Shown here: piece by piece, positions 7,128 through 15,753 of the stretch
Layout of the letters: every line of letters begins with the position of its first letter
Numbering within the stretch: position 1 is the stretch's first letter
Assembly: GCA_964450795.1 (NCBI GenBank)
Contig: CAYVDI010000002.1
Location: 1-43,555, forward strand
Direction of reading: 5' to 3'
DNA from: JAGOTT01 sp964450795
GTDB lineage: Bacteria; Patescibacteriota; Minisyncoccia; Moranbacterales; UBA1568
DNA length: 43,555 nt
Translations under genes and position numbers: made by a program
Notes under the pieces: model-generated
Databases searched by the model: none
Told to the model about the DNA's origin: nothing
What the model saw: the letters and a program-made list of their open reading frames with translations, nothing else

Positions 7128-8339
7128 TCAGGAGTGAATCCGTGGAAGATTACTCCCCTGATTCTTATCAAGAAGATGCCCTCGACCGGAAAGCTCGAGC
7201 ACGAGCCGATCGAGTTCGTCGAAACGGCGTTTCTTCTCCGGGAATGGGACATCGTCCTCCATTTTCGTCACGCCGACCGTTCCAGGTCGTGGCGAATACC
7301 AGGCGATATACGCCTTCTCGAACCGGACGCGGCGCACCGCTCTGAGTGTGTCCCGGAAATCCGCTTCCGTCTCACCCGAAAAGCCCACGATGATATCGGT
7401 CGTGAAGCGTACGTCCGGAATCTTTTCCCGGATCCGCTCGACGAGCGCGAAATACTCATCCCGCGTATACCATCGGTTCATGCGTTTCAGGACCGCATCG
7501 CTCCCTGCCTGAATCGGAAGATGCAGGAGTCGGTCGATATTCCCGTTCCGCGCGATCACGTCTATGAGTTCGTCGGAAAAATCCCACGGATTCGATGAGA
7601 GAAAGGACACTCTCTCGACGCCCGGCATCGTGGCGATCGTTTCAAGGAGATACGGAAACAGCGTGGGAATCCGATGACGGTTCAAATGTTTCACCATAAT
7701 CGGCTTCACTTGTCGTCCGTCCGGAAGCATGTATTCCTCCCCTCCGCGGATTTTTGCAGCAAGAATGTCGGCACCGTACGAGTTCACGTTCTGCCCGAGG
7801 AGCAGAATCTCGTTTTTCCCCAAAGCGATCGCCTCTTTCACCTCCTCCACGATATCCTGAAACGATCGGGATCGCTCCTTCCCCCGTGAGAACGGGACGA
7901 TGCAGTATGAACAGAAATTATCGCACCCGTTCGAGATGACGACGGACGCGAGCTTCCCGGCCGTACGGATCGGCGTATGCTCGAACCCGACTTCCTCAAG
8001 CGGCAGGAACTCGGCATCCGGAACGCGCTTCCTCAGTTTCTTCATCATCTTCCCCGACGGCTCGCGCGAGGCCGCTCCGATGAGGCATCCGGTGATGACG
8101 ATCCGCGCATCCCTGTTCCCATGCAGACCCTTCCGGATATTGCGGATGAGCCCATGGACCTTTTCCTCCGCCCGCTCGCGCACCACGCAGGTATTGAGGA
8201 TGATCGTATCCGCATCCTCCATCCGCGCGGCGCGAGAAAACCCGCGCGCTTCGTATGAGGCGGCGATCCGCTCGGAATCCGCGATATTCTGCTGACACCC
8301 GAAAGTGTGAATGAAATATTTCTCCTGCATAAATTCCAT
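7128..8339 (-). CDS. miaB: tRNA-2-methylthio-N6-isopentenyladenosine synthase-type radical SAM enzyme lacking TRAM
   Basis: The 403-residue product has the N-terminal methylthiotransferase domain with three cluster-binding Cys (FGCQQN, LNTC, TGC) and a radical SAM domain with the CxxxCxxC motif in GCDNFCSYC, followed by FSRGKERSR, LLLGQNVNSYG and IIVGFSGETEADF. These are MiaB-specific features; MiaB adds a methylthio group to i6A37 of tRNAs reading UNN codons. The C-terminus ends shortly after KKRRFDELDRLV, so the usual TRAM RNA-binding domain of about 60 residues is absent, with no sign of a frameshift remnant. ATGs at 8339 and 8330 are both possible; the longer frame from a TTG at 8372 would overlap rlmN. 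It follows rlmN by 10 nt and is probably cotranscribed. Confidence 0.88.
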   Translation of the reverse strand: MEFMQEKYFIHTFGCQQNIADSERIAASYEARGFSRAARMEDADTIILNTCVVRERAEEKVHGLIRNIRKGLHGNRDARIVITGCLIGAASREPSGKMMKKLRKRVPDAEFLPLEEVGFEHTPIRTAGKLASVVISNGCDNFCSYCIVPFSRGKERSRSFQDIVEEVKEAIALGKNEILLLGQNVNSYGADILAAKIRGGEEYMLPDGRQVKPIMVKHLNRHRIPTLFPYLLETIATMPGVERVSFLSSNPWDFSDELIDVIARNGNIDRLLHLPIQAGSDAVLKRMNRWYTRDEYFALVERIREKIPDVRFTTDIIVGFSGETEADFRDTLRAVRRVRFEKAYIAWYSPRPGTVGVTKMEDDVPFPEKKRRFDELDRLVLELSGRGHLLDKNQGSNLPRIHS

Positions 8340-8349
8340 CACCCGCCAG

Positions 8350-9387
8350 TTAACTATTCCCCTTGTTCGCAAGCTGGCCGCAGGCGGCGGCGATGTCGTC
8401 GCCCATGGTCTTGCGGCGCGTCACGATGACTCCCGCCTTCTCGAGCGCCTTTTGAAATCGCTCGATGTCCGATTCATCGCTTTTCCGGAATCCGCCCTCC
8501 GTGATGTTGTACGGAATGAGGTTGATCTTCACCTTTCCGATGCGCTGCGCGAACGAGACGAGCGCCTTGGCATGCCCGACCGTGTCGTTCACTCCGGCGA
8601 GCATGATGTACTCGAAGGTGAGGTGGCGACGCTTCTCGGAAAATTTCCGGAAATACTTTTCCGTCCACGTCGCGAGCCGGTCGAGAAAATCGGTATATGA
8701 CGTCGGCATAAGTTCCTCTCTCGTCTTCGGATCGGCGGAATGAAGCGAGACCGCGAGTCGCACCGCCGGCCACTCCGGATCGTCGAGCGTCCGATCCAGC
8801 ATCGGAACCAGTCCGACCGTCGACACCGTGATCCGCGTCGGACCGATACCCATCCGATCGATGAACGCCCGGAGCGCGCCACGTACGTTTTCATAATTTG
8901 CCAGAGGCTCGCCCATTCCCATGAAGACGACGTTCGTTATCTCCCCCGGAAGGTTCCGATCCCGGATGAAGTCACGGAAAAACCGAATCTGATCGATGAT
9001 CTCGTCTGCCGACAGGTTCCGTGCGAATCCCATACGTCCCGTCGCGCAGAACCGGCAAGCCATCGCGCATCCGACCTGCGTCGAGACGCAGACTGTGAAC
9101 TGGCCGCGGCTGTTTTTCATGAGCACCGTCTCGATCCGCGATCCATCGACGGCCTCGAGGAACGCCTTCCAGGTATCCCCGCGCCGGCTCGGCAGGACGG
9201 CGACCGGCTTGAACAGGTTCCACGGGACGGACTCCGATAGTTTTTCTCTGATCCTTTTCGGCAGAGCGCTCGCCTCTTCCCAACCAGAAAAGATGGCCGA
9301 AAACAATGCGTCATATGATTGACGCACCCGAAACGCACTCTCCCCTTCCAGAAGTGCGGAAATAAGCTCTTCCCGTGACTGATCCAT
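8350..9387 (-). CDS. rlmN: Dual-specificity 23S rRNA/tRNA methyltransferase RlmN (radical SAM)
   Basis: The 345-residue protein shows the radical SAM motif in GCAMACRFCATG, then VVFMGMGEPLANYENV, ITVSTVGLVPML, LAVSLHSAD, MLAGVNDT, INLIPYN and the C-terminal DDIAAACGQLANK with the second catalytic Cys of the Cfr/RlmN mechanism. The enzyme makes 2-methyladenosine in 23S rRNA (A2503 in E. coli) and at position 37 of some tRNAs. The first ATG is at 9387; a TTG 12 codons upstream is in frame but less likely. Neither has a clear ribosome site. It lies 42 nt after a small membrane protein of the pilus cluster and 10 nt before miaB, so the two tRNA/rRNA modification genes probably share a transcript. 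Confidence 0.93.
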   Translation of the reverse strand: MDQSREELISALLEGESAFRVRQSYDALFSAIFSGWEEASALPKRIREKLSESVPWNLFKPVAVLPSRRGDTWKAFLEAVDGSRIETVLMKNSRGQFTVCVSTQVGCAMACRFCATGRMGFARNLSADEIIDQIRFFRDFIRDRNLPGEITNVVFMGMGEPLANYENVRGALRAFIDRMGIGPTRITVSTVGLVPMLDRTLDDPEWPAVRLAVSLHSADPKTREELMPTSYTDFLDRLATWTEKYFRKFSEKRRHLTFEYIMLAGVNDTVGHAKALVSFAQRIGKVKINLIPYNITEGGFRKSDESDIERFQKALEKAGVIVTRRKTMGDDIAAACGQLANKGNS

Positions 9388-9429
9388 AGGAAGGAGAGTA
9401 AAGAAAAATGCCGGAGACGTCAACCGACA

Positions 9430-9756
9430 TCACTTATCCTCCATTCCCGGAATCGGGACGAAGAAGTCGTTTGTTATGACGATGTCCTCCTGATGAAGGT
9501 CGAAAAGTCTTTCCGCTGCAGCAACCGATTTTCGAAATTCCGCCTCATTGAAGATCGTCTCCCGAAATGCCGTATCCGCGTACGCCTGTTTCTCTTCACT
9601 GGTCCATTCGCCACGATAAACATCCTGGTACCAGACGAAAGTGCCGAATCCGATAGCGGCGAAAAAAATCAGCACGAAGAATTTTCTGGCTGAACGGAAC
9701 CAGAAGAGGAGTATCGCTTTCCCTGAAATATTCGGTTTTTTTATCGGGAGCCTCAT
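9430..9756 (-). CDS. Small membrane protein at the end of the pilus cluster, unknown
   Basis: The 108-residue frame begins at ATG 9756; a GTG at 9777, only 4 nt after the pilO stop, is an alternative that adds 7 residues. The product has a basic N-terminus, one hydrophobic helix (FFVLIFFAAIGFGTFVW, about residues 27-43) and an acidic helical C-terminal part of about 60 residues ending in a short IPIPG-like segment. This predicts a bitopic protein with its C-terminus outside the membrane. It has no family I recognise. Its position immediately after pilO suggests a pilus accessory role, comparable in size to a PilP-like or lineage-specific partner, but no PilP signature or lipobox is present. 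Confidence 0.65.
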   Translation of the reverse strand: MRLPIKKPNISGKAILLFWFRSARKFFVLIFFAAIGFGTFVWYQDVYRGEWTSEEKQAYADTAFRETIFNEAEFRKSVAAAERLFDLHQEDIVITNDFFVPIPGMEDK

Positions 9757-9781
9757 AGGAATTTCTCGACGATTCACGCGA

Positions 9782-10522
9782 TTACTTCAAATACACGACC
9801 AGTCCGAAAGTGGCTGCCACCGGATGTTTCTCCGGTTCCACCGGTGGCGCTGGCGATTCCGGAACCGGAGAAAGAGCCGCTCCGTCCGTCGGGACAGGCA
9901 CAGGAAGCGGTGCCGGAGCGGAAACTGGAGCAACAAAATTTTCCTTCTCAGTTGTCGGACGGATATCGACCGAAAGAACATCCAAACGGTACGACATCGT
10001 CTCGACCTTATGGAGAAAATTCACCGCCCTTCCGTATTCCCCGTCAAACGTGATCTGAAGCGAGAGCTGCTTCCCCCAGGACAGATTCCCCGCGATCGAT
10101 TTGTCTTCCACGACTTTCTTTTTCGACGCATCACCGTCCGATTCGTCCCCCTTCGCCTTGGGTGCCGGCTTTTTGGTCGCGTCGACCACGGATCCCTGAG
10201 CGATCGATACTTTCCCCCCGGCGTCGCGGGCGACATCCTCCATTTCCTTGATAAAGTCGACTGTCTGCGCTTCGGAAAGCAGCCTCGGTATTTTCCGTTC
10301 GTCATCCTCGACTGTCGCATATTGCGCCCGCAGATCCGGCAGTCGCGAGATTTTCCGCTCCGCGTTCTCGGTTTTCGCCTTGAACTTCTGTATCTCATCA
10401 CTCTCGGAGGCGATTTTTACCCGAAGCGGCATCGCCGCGAATACGAACAGTGCCACCGCGATCACGGTGACAATCACCGTCGGCACACACAGACATTTGA
10501 AAAACGATGATGAGATATTCAT
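9782..10522 (-). CDS. pilO: Type IV pilus inner-membrane alignment protein PilO
   Basis: The 246-residue protein has one N-terminal membrane helix (LCVPTVIVTVIAVALFVFAA, about 10-29), a coiled-coil stretch (about 35-90), then an alpha/beta PilO-like domain ending in FGLVVYLK. Two low-complexity linkers rich in Lys/Ala/Pro and in Pro/Val (about 125-150 and 205-235) interrupt the domain and are longer than in classical PilO. PilO pairs with PilN to link cytoplasmic PilM to the pilus machinery. Its ATG overlaps the pilN stop by 4 nt (ATGA), indicating translational coupling, and rules out the longer frame from 10633. Sequence identity of PilO is always low; the call relies on topology and on the pilM-pilN-pilO order. 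Confidence 0.83.
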   Translation of the reverse strand: MNISSSFFKCLCVPTVIVTVIAVALFVFAAMPLRVKIASESDEIQKFKAKTENAERKISRLPDLRAQYATVEDDERKIPRLLSEAQTVDFIKEMEDVARDAGGKVSIAQGSVVDATKKPAPKAKGDESDGDASKKKVVEDKSIAGNLSWGKQLSLQITFDGEYGRAVNFLHKVETMSYRLDVLSVDIRPTTEKENFVAPVSAPAPLPVPVPTDGAALSPVPESPAPPVEPEKHPVAATFGLVVYLK

Positions 10523-11085
10523 GGACGTGCTTTTCCCTTTATGCATTCCTCTTTCACCGAAAAATCGATCTGGAAGTCGACATCCTTCTCCGAGAAGAGA
10601 TTCGAGACCGGCGCCTTCGGGTCGCTGAAACATGATTCGTTGCCGATACGGCTCTGAAGTTCGAGAAAATCATCGCGGGTGAGCGCGCGTCCGGACAGGA
10701 AGACCCGATAATCCTTCGTCGAGAGACTCGTGAGCGCGATATTCTTCGGTACGAGCTGATCGAGACGGAGAAAGAGTTCCGTCCATCGGAGATGTTCACG
10801 ATCGAACTGGTTCGACTGCCCGGCGATGCGGTTCACTTCGCGGAATCGCTCCTCGTACGACTCGAGTTCTTTCGCGTCGGTCTGGGTCGCCACACGGTCC
10901 ACTTCCGCCTGTTCGGTCAAAAGCCGGCTCTCGCGGAGAATATAGAAGACGCTCCCGAGCAGACAGAGATAGAAGACCTCGATCGCCAGAAGGAATATCG
11001 ACTGCCAGAAGAAGAATCGGTTGTAGTACTTCCGCCGGATCTGGTCCCTCCCCTCCTCCGGCAGAAGGTTAAGTAACACTCTCAT
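10519..11085 (-). CDS. pilN: Type IV pilus assembly protein PilN
   Basis: The 188-residue product starts MRVLLNLLPEE, the conserved N-terminal segment through which PilN binds PilM. A membrane helix (about 24-46, FFFWQSIFLLAIEVFYLCLL) follows, then a coiled coil and a small alpha/beta domain with RWTELFLRLDQLVPKNIALTSLS-type spacing typical of PilN. The chosen ATG at 11085 overlaps the end of pilM by 17 nt and puts the PilM-binding segment at the very start; an upstream start at 11181 would bury it. PilN forms a heterodimer with PilO in the inner membrane. Confidence 0.88.
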   Translation of the reverse strand: MRVLLNLLPEEGRDQIRRKYYNRFFFWQSIFLLAIEVFYLCLLGSVFYILRESRLLTEQAEVDRVATQTDAKELESYEERFREVNRIAGQSNQFDREHLRWTELFLRLDQLVPKNIALTSLSTKDYRVFLSGRALTRDDFLELQSRIGNESCFSDPKAPVSNLFSEKDVDFQIDFSVKEECIKGKARP

Positions 11086-12163
11086 ACTCGTCGAGGGCCC
11101 GGAGCGCGAGCCCGATAGCCGTTGAATACTGGACTGACCGTTTTCGTTCGATCGGCGGAAGCGTATCACCGAGATGGACATTCACCCACGGATCGCCGAA
11201 TTCCATGTGCTGTTTCAGTCTCTTGGAGAGATACGGAAGCATGCCCTGCGTGTTCGCACCGCCTCCGCAGAGCACGACACTGTCGATCTTTTCCGAATAC
11301 CGAAGACTCGTGAAATAGAAGTCTATCGACCGTTCGATTTCGGTCACGAGGTTTTCAAGGATCGGCTGCACCGCAATAAGCTGCGGAGATGGGAGTGCGA
11401 GCGAACCGAGACCGGTCGTAACTTTGAGTTTTTCCGCCGCATCGAACGAAATTCCCATTCCTTTTGCGATCGCATCCGTCATGGATTGCGACGAGAGCGG
11501 CACACTCGACGTGAACACCGGTATGTTTCCGATAGCGATAAGAAAGCTCGTGCGTCGGTCGCCGAGATCGACGATGAGGGTCGTCTCGTTCTCGTGCGCC
11601 TCCGGAAGCAGGCTCCGCGCCTGTGCGATCGATTCGGTCTCCAGACCGACCACTTCAAGCCCCGCTTCCTCGAGTGTCACGCGGAACTGATCCACCATCG
11701 ACCGCGCCACCGCCACCACGAGCACGCTCATCTTCTCCTTCTCCGACACGATCGAATCGGACAAGATCTGCCAATCATAATAGACCTGATCGAGCGATAA
11801 CGGGATATTCGCCTCGATCTCCCACTTGATAGCCTCCTTCACTTCCTCATGACTCATCTTCGGGAGAGAGATGATCCGAAGGAACGCCTTCGTCTCCGGA
11901 AGCGAACAGACCACCCGACGAGTACCGATTTTCCGCGGACCGGAACGCTCCAAGAGAGACCGTATCCCCTCGGAAACCGCGGCGGTATTCATGATCTCGC
12001 CATCCACGATCGCTCCCTGCGGAAGTGAGACGGATCCGAAACTCGTCACACACTCTTCTTCCCCCTCACGGGAAAGCCACACCCCTTTCAGCGAAAGGTC
12101 GCTCATGTCAAGCCCGAACGGCGGCGGGAAGAAATTGAATATTTTTTTTTGTAGGAGTCCCAT
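11069..12163 (-). CDS. pilM: Type IV pilus assembly protein PilM (actin-like ATPase)
   Basis: The 364-residue protein matches PilM/FtsA-like actin folds: FGLDMSDLSLKGVWL near the start (phosphate 1 loop), a VVCSLPE segment, SHEEVKEAIKWEIEANIPL, LVVAVARSMVDQF, the phosphate 2 motif LIVDLGDRRTSF and the adenosine motif VVLCGGGANTQGM. PilM is a cytoplasmic ring component that binds the PilN N-terminus and connects it to the assembly ATPase. The ATG at 12163 is the only sensible start; a weak GAAGA lies upstream. It follows the PilX-like gene by 62 nt and overlaps pilN, so the order pilM-pilN-pilO is conserved. No pilB or pilT ATPase gene is in the window. Confidence 0.92.
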   Translation of the reverse strand: MGLLQKKIFNFFPPPFGLDMSDLSLKGVWLSREGEEECVTSFGSVSLPQGAIVDGEIMNTAAVSEGIRSLLERSGPRKIGTRRVVCSLPETKAFLRIISLPKMSHEEVKEAIKWEIEANIPLSLDQVYYDWQILSDSIVSEKEKMSVLVVAVARSMVDQFRVTLEEAGLEVVGLETESIAQARSLLPEAHENETTLIVDLGDRRTSFLIAIGNIPVFTSSVPLSSQSMTDAIAKGMGISFDAAEKLKVTTGLGSLALPSPQLIAVQPILENLVTEIERSIDFYFTSLRYSEKIDSVVLCGGGANTQGMLPYLSKRLKQHMEFGDPWVNVHLGDTLPPIERKRSVQYSTAIGLALRALDEYESVT

Positions 12164-12225
12164 TGTATGTATTCTTCTTTTATTTTCTACAGTTTCTCAT
12201 CTATAGCAATACATGCCTATCGATA

Positions 12226-13698
12226 TCAGATTTCCTCCCAAAGATCAACGAGATAGCTTGTTCCGGTAGGAAAGTATGGCGGCGGGCAATAGAGGAGATT
12301 ATTATCGTAATAAAGGTTCCGATGCTGATATCCGGACACATGATTCCCTAATGCATCGGCCCAAGCAAACCCATACCGTTGATTACTCACGATCGCACCA
12401 TTCACAGTAATTGTATCACGAATAGCGTTTGGTCCGGTATAGTTCGAACGACCAACTCGCCCGCTCTGCGCTATGAGCGCCGCATCGATCGTAAGAAAAT
12501 TATTGCTGTCACGGGTAATCTCGACGTCCTGCTGACCGATTACACCGACCACTTCCGAACAATCGTCATGCGAATATGTGATATCCTTCCCAATATAGAC
12601 ACTTTTCACCGACGCCGAAATAAGATTCGCCGCCACCACCGTAACTTTTTTCGAATTTACAGCGCCCTCAAGCCAGACATTGTTTTCAACAAAAATTACG
12701 CCATTGTCAACAATCGGATAATTGGAAAGACACTGACCGGCACATGCGGCGCATGTTCCTGCACCGGAAGTTTTCTTATACTGATTGATTTCGTTTGTCG
12801 ATGCAACAAAAGCATTCACCGTACAGATATCATAGGTTCCGTTCGCCTTCAGAATGATGCGCCTTCCCTGACCATCGTTGTTAAAGTATTTTCCACGCCC
12901 TGCCACCGCTTCCGATTTCATGAGCGAAAGATCGCCGAGTATGCCATTGAAATCGACCGGTGTCACCGGAAACTGTCGCCCGGCCTCAAATACATCCGTC
13001 CGATTCGGGACAGCGCTCGGCGGAGCTTCTGCGGCGCGAAAAGCATTATTCACTCCAGTCGCCGGTGGAGCATTTACATGCGTATGCACACCGAATTCAT
13101 CGTTTCCATTGTGGTCAGGATCATCATACTGGTCCACGGAACTTGAAACGACATTATGTGCGACGCCGTCGAAACGGATCCCCGAATTGGAGTGCACCTT
13201 CCCATAAACATCCGTCCCGGACCCGAATCGTATGAAGTCATTGGAAACAACTGCGCTCTCACTCCACGACGGTCGACGGAGACGGACTTTAATCGTTCGA
13301 GTAAGCAAAGGATTGGCAGTCGTATGCCCGGACGAAGTGATATATACGATAGTTGATCCGGTAGCCGGAGGCGTCACAGTGATGGTATATTGACCATTAT
13401 CATAGTTTCTCGTATAAGGCGTCGATTGCCCGAGGGCCGTTCCGGCCGCCCAAAAGGCCTGGACCTGACTCGCTGTTCGTCCATCCAGCTGATGCGCCAA
13501 GTACCACTTATAGAAATGGATTCCGGCCTCTGCTATCTGGAGTGCTTGCTCACGATCATGCTGCTTCAGGCTGTATTGGAGTTGCGATACGACAAATCCG
13601 ATAATCGAAGTCAATAGAATAGAAGAGACGGTCATGACCACCAAGGCATAGACAATCGCCGAACCGCCGAGAAGATGGTTGGTACGCTTAATGGGCAT
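12226..13698 (-). CDS. PilX-like pilin-associated protein with long exported C-terminal region
   Basis: The 490-residue protein starts with a short basic leader and a hydrophobic helix (GGSAIVYALVVMTVSSILL) followed by QALQIAEAGIHFYKWYL, which matches the AEAG motif of PilX/PilX_N proteins. These are membrane proteins of the type IV pilus with a pilin-like N-terminus. The rest (about 90-490) is a long Asn/Gly/Thr-rich region, probably beta-rich, with a Cys cluster (CAACAGQC) and long hydrophilic loops; repeated phrases such as NGAIVSN, VYGKVHSNSG and VEITRDSNNFLTIDAALIA resemble the DUF7305-type or carbohydrate-binding beta-helix found after PilX_N. Its ATG lies 11 nt inside the end of the preceding PilW-like gene. 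A longer frame to 13737 is possible but less likely. Confidence 0.82.
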   Translation of the reverse strand: MPIKRTNHLLGGSAIVYALVVMTVSSILLTSIIGFVVSQLQYSLKQHDREQALQIAEAGIHFYKWYLAHQLDGRTASQVQAFWAAGTALGQSTPYTRNYDNGQYTITVTPPATGSTIVYITSSGHTTANPLLTRTIKVRLRRPSWSESAVVSNDFIRFGSGTDVYGKVHSNSGIRFDGVAHNVVSSSVDQYDDPDHNGNDEFGVHTHVNAPPATGVNNAFRAAEAPPSAVPNRTDVFEAGRQFPVTPVDFNGILGDLSLMKSEAVAGRGKYFNNDGQGRRIILKANGTYDICTVNAFVASTNEINQYKKTSGAGTCAACAGQCLSNYPIVDNGVIFVENNVWLEGAVNSKKVTVVAANLISASVKSVYIGKDITYSHDDCSEVVGVIGQQDVEITRDSNNFLTIDAALIAQSGRVGRSNYTGPNAIRDTITVNGAIVSNQRYGFAWADALGNHVSGYQHRNLYYDNNLLYCPPPYFPTGTSYLVDLWEEI

Positions 13699-14323
13699 AG
13701 TTATTGAGATTCCGAAGTTCGACGAACGACTCCACATTTATGTTGTTCGGTGCATTTATCGGGTCGATATTCACAAGAAGACGGATTTTTATGAGCTGGA
13801 CATTTTCCACCGATACCGGGGTAGCAAGCGGGTTATTGGTCGTATCGCTCGGATAATCACGATTATAGTAATAAAAGACCGGCTGTGCGTTCGTGTTCGA
13901 GATATAATTCGCGATCAGTTGAGTAGTTTGGTCGCTTGACGGATAACTGATCGGCGTTGTCGCTGCAGGATCGGTGATGCCCCGATAAATGGCTCCGTTG
14001 TCCAGATAGTAGTGTACCCGCTCCGTTACCCCGTCCCCGTCGATATCCATATATGCCTTGAGACTGAACTGATCGCCCGATTCGATCGGGTAGTCCCCAT
14101 TGTCCGCCTGACGAACTTTCCGGATATCGCTTATCATGCTGTTTACCGCGCGAGAGGCGAGAAATGAGGCGTTTCCGGTTTCCAAAACAAATTTGTTCGT
14201 CTTCCAACCGTTCATGAAAAGAGCTGTCACTCCTCCCATACCGGCAATCAATATGAAAATGGCCACAAGCATCTCGACCAGTGTCATGCCCTTCAGTGTT
14301 TTTTTCGGTATCCACCGAATCAT
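13688..14323 (-). CDS. Type IV minor prepilin, PilW-like
   Basis: The 211-residue product has a 12-residue basic leader ending KG, then MTLVEMLVAIFILI: a prepilin peptidase site with Met instead of the usual Phe/Met at +1 and the invariant Glu at +5. The hydrophobic helix is followed by a PilW-like body: SRAVNSMISDIRKVRQAD, an YMDIDGDGVTERVHYYLDNG segment typical of these proteins, and a FVELRN C-terminus. Minor pilins of this type prime fibre assembly. It follows the PilV-like gene by 23 nt and overlaps the PilX-like gene by 11 nt; the order V-W-X matches minor pilin clusters elsewhere. Confidence 0.85.
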   Translation of the reverse strand: MIRWIPKKTLKGMTLVEMLVAIFILIAGMGGVTALFMNGWKTNKFVLETGNASFLASRAVNSMISDIRKVRQADNGDYPIESGDQFSLKAYMDIDGDGVTERVHYYLDNGAIYRGITDPAATTPISYPSSDQTTQLIANYISNTNAQPVFYYYNRDYPSDTTNNPLATPVSVENVQLIKIRLLVNIDPINAPNNINVESFVELRNLNNYAH

Positions 14324-14346
14324 ATCCGATACTTCAGTGTTTCAAA

Positions 14347-15753
14347 TCACAAGGAAAGATTCATGGTTTTTGTCTGGAGACCCGAGCCGATGGTTACCGT
14401 GCTCGTCGCCGTCGCAAATCCGGATGCAGTCACTTCGATATCGTATGTTCCGGCAAGAAGCGGAGTATTACTTGTCGGAAAGTATGCCTGCCCATATACG
14501 TCCGCGGTCACCGTCACATCGTAGCTGAGCGCCGCATTCCAGATCCTCACCGACGCTCCCTGGATAGGTTCGTTGCTCGAGGCATCATTTACTACAATAA
14601 GGGCGGAGTTGAGAGTTTTATCAGCAAGCACCATAGTCACCGACTTCGTTTCTCCAGGCGCAAGGTTGATCGTTCCAAATGTTACTTCTTCCGGATTGAG
14701 ACGGAGATATTTATAACCGGTTTCACCGGAAGAGAGCGTCACATCATAAACGCCGGAACTCCGGTCCGAAAAGGTGTGTTGACCGCTCCCATCAGTGGAT
14801 CCGGAGTAGGAAAAATCATACACGGAGGCTCCCGTCGCCGGATCGGTTCCTATGACCAACCCGCCACTTACGGAAAAATCGACGTTCGATATATCCGTAC
14901 CAAAAGGATCCTGGGTACGGAAATCTATATCCGAGTGCTCATCGGAAACGATGGTCGCGGCAGTAAGCCCTCCAGCCACAACTGACGTATGCGTATTCAC
15001 GGGGTTGAAAGCCGATGTCGGATACGGACTGTATGTCATGTTCGGATAATATCCATTCTTACTGACTGACAACTGGTAACCGGAAACGGATGCCGGAGCC
15101 CCCGGAAACATGAGATTCCCATTCGTATCGGTACTTGCAGTCATGTTGACTTGCGGAGAAACCGCCGTATTCACGATGTGCACCGAGGCGTTTGACACTC
15201 CTACCCCGGCATTGTTCAGGATATTGATCGAAAGAACCCCGGTACCAGCCGCTACCGATTCGACTCCGTCAAGGGAAAACACCGATACCATACTGACTTG
15301 TTCGGAAGACGATGCTCCGCCCCATGAAACGGTAACCGTTACCTGCTTGTAATCGTTCGGGGCAATATCCGTATGTGCCGCGAGCGTTCCATCCGTCGCG
15401 TCGTCTACATACTGCACGACCGTATGCACTTGATAGACGGTATTGCTTGCGGTAATCGACTGGTCTTGTGCCAAGGTACCGTTCGGAATTCCACCCGTAG
15501 TCCCGATGTCATCAAAAATCAGACTCCGAATTATTTCCATCTGCTGGTTCGCTATTGCCGTTGCGCCCAGACGATACTTGGCATTCATGATATTCCGCGT
15601 TCCGACGCTCCAGGCCTCATAGAAAGTCACTGTAATGAGAGAAAATATAAACAGGAACACCGCCGCCTCGATCAAAGTAAAGCCGCTCATTCGATAATTA
15701 GTGCGTTTTCCCCGCCGGAAAAAATATTGCTTCATGCGCCTCAATAACATCAT
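14347..15753 (-). CDS. Large minor prepilin (PilV-like) with carboxypeptidase-regulatory/Ig-like repeats
   Basis: The 468-residue protein has a basic 24-residue leader, then G24-FTLIEAAVFLFIF with the canonical G/F cleavage site and Glu at +5. Residues 45-160 look like a PilV pilin body. From about 170 on there are three beta-sandwich units of roughly 90-100 residues, each starting with a phrase such as LSINILNNAGVGVSNASVHI, SDIDFRTQDPFGTDISNVDF or SALIVVNDASSNEPIQGASV, and including GxxxF/YxLSVSxxGY-type strands; these resemble carboxypeptidase regulatory (SpaA-like) domains, which are common on surface adhesins. A pilin with three such domains would be displayed on the fibre, perhaps at its tip. 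The start ATG overlaps the pilC stop by 4 nt (ATGA). Confidence 0.83.
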   Translation of the reverse strand: MMLLRRMKQYFFRRGKRTNYRMSGFTLIEAAVFLFIFSLITVTFYEAWSVGTRNIMNAKYRLGATAIANQQMEIIRSLIFDDIGTTGGIPNGTLAQDQSITASNTVYQVHTVVQYVDDATDGTLAAHTDIAPNDYKQVTVTVSWGGASSSEQVSMVSVFSLDGVESVAAGTGVLSINILNNAGVGVSNASVHIVNTAVSPQVNMTASTDTNGNLMFPGAPASVSGYQLSVSKNGYYPNMTYSPYPTSAFNPVNTHTSVVAGGLTAATIVSDEHSDIDFRTQDPFGTDISNVDFSVSGGLVIGTDPATGASVYDFSYSGSTDGSGQHTFSDRSSGVYDVTLSSGETGYKYLRLNPEEVTFGTINLAPGETKSVTMVLADKTLNSALIVVNDASSNEPIQGASVRIWNAALSYDVTVTADVYGQAYFPTSNTPLLAGTYDIEVTASGFATATSTVTIGSGLQTKTMNLSL

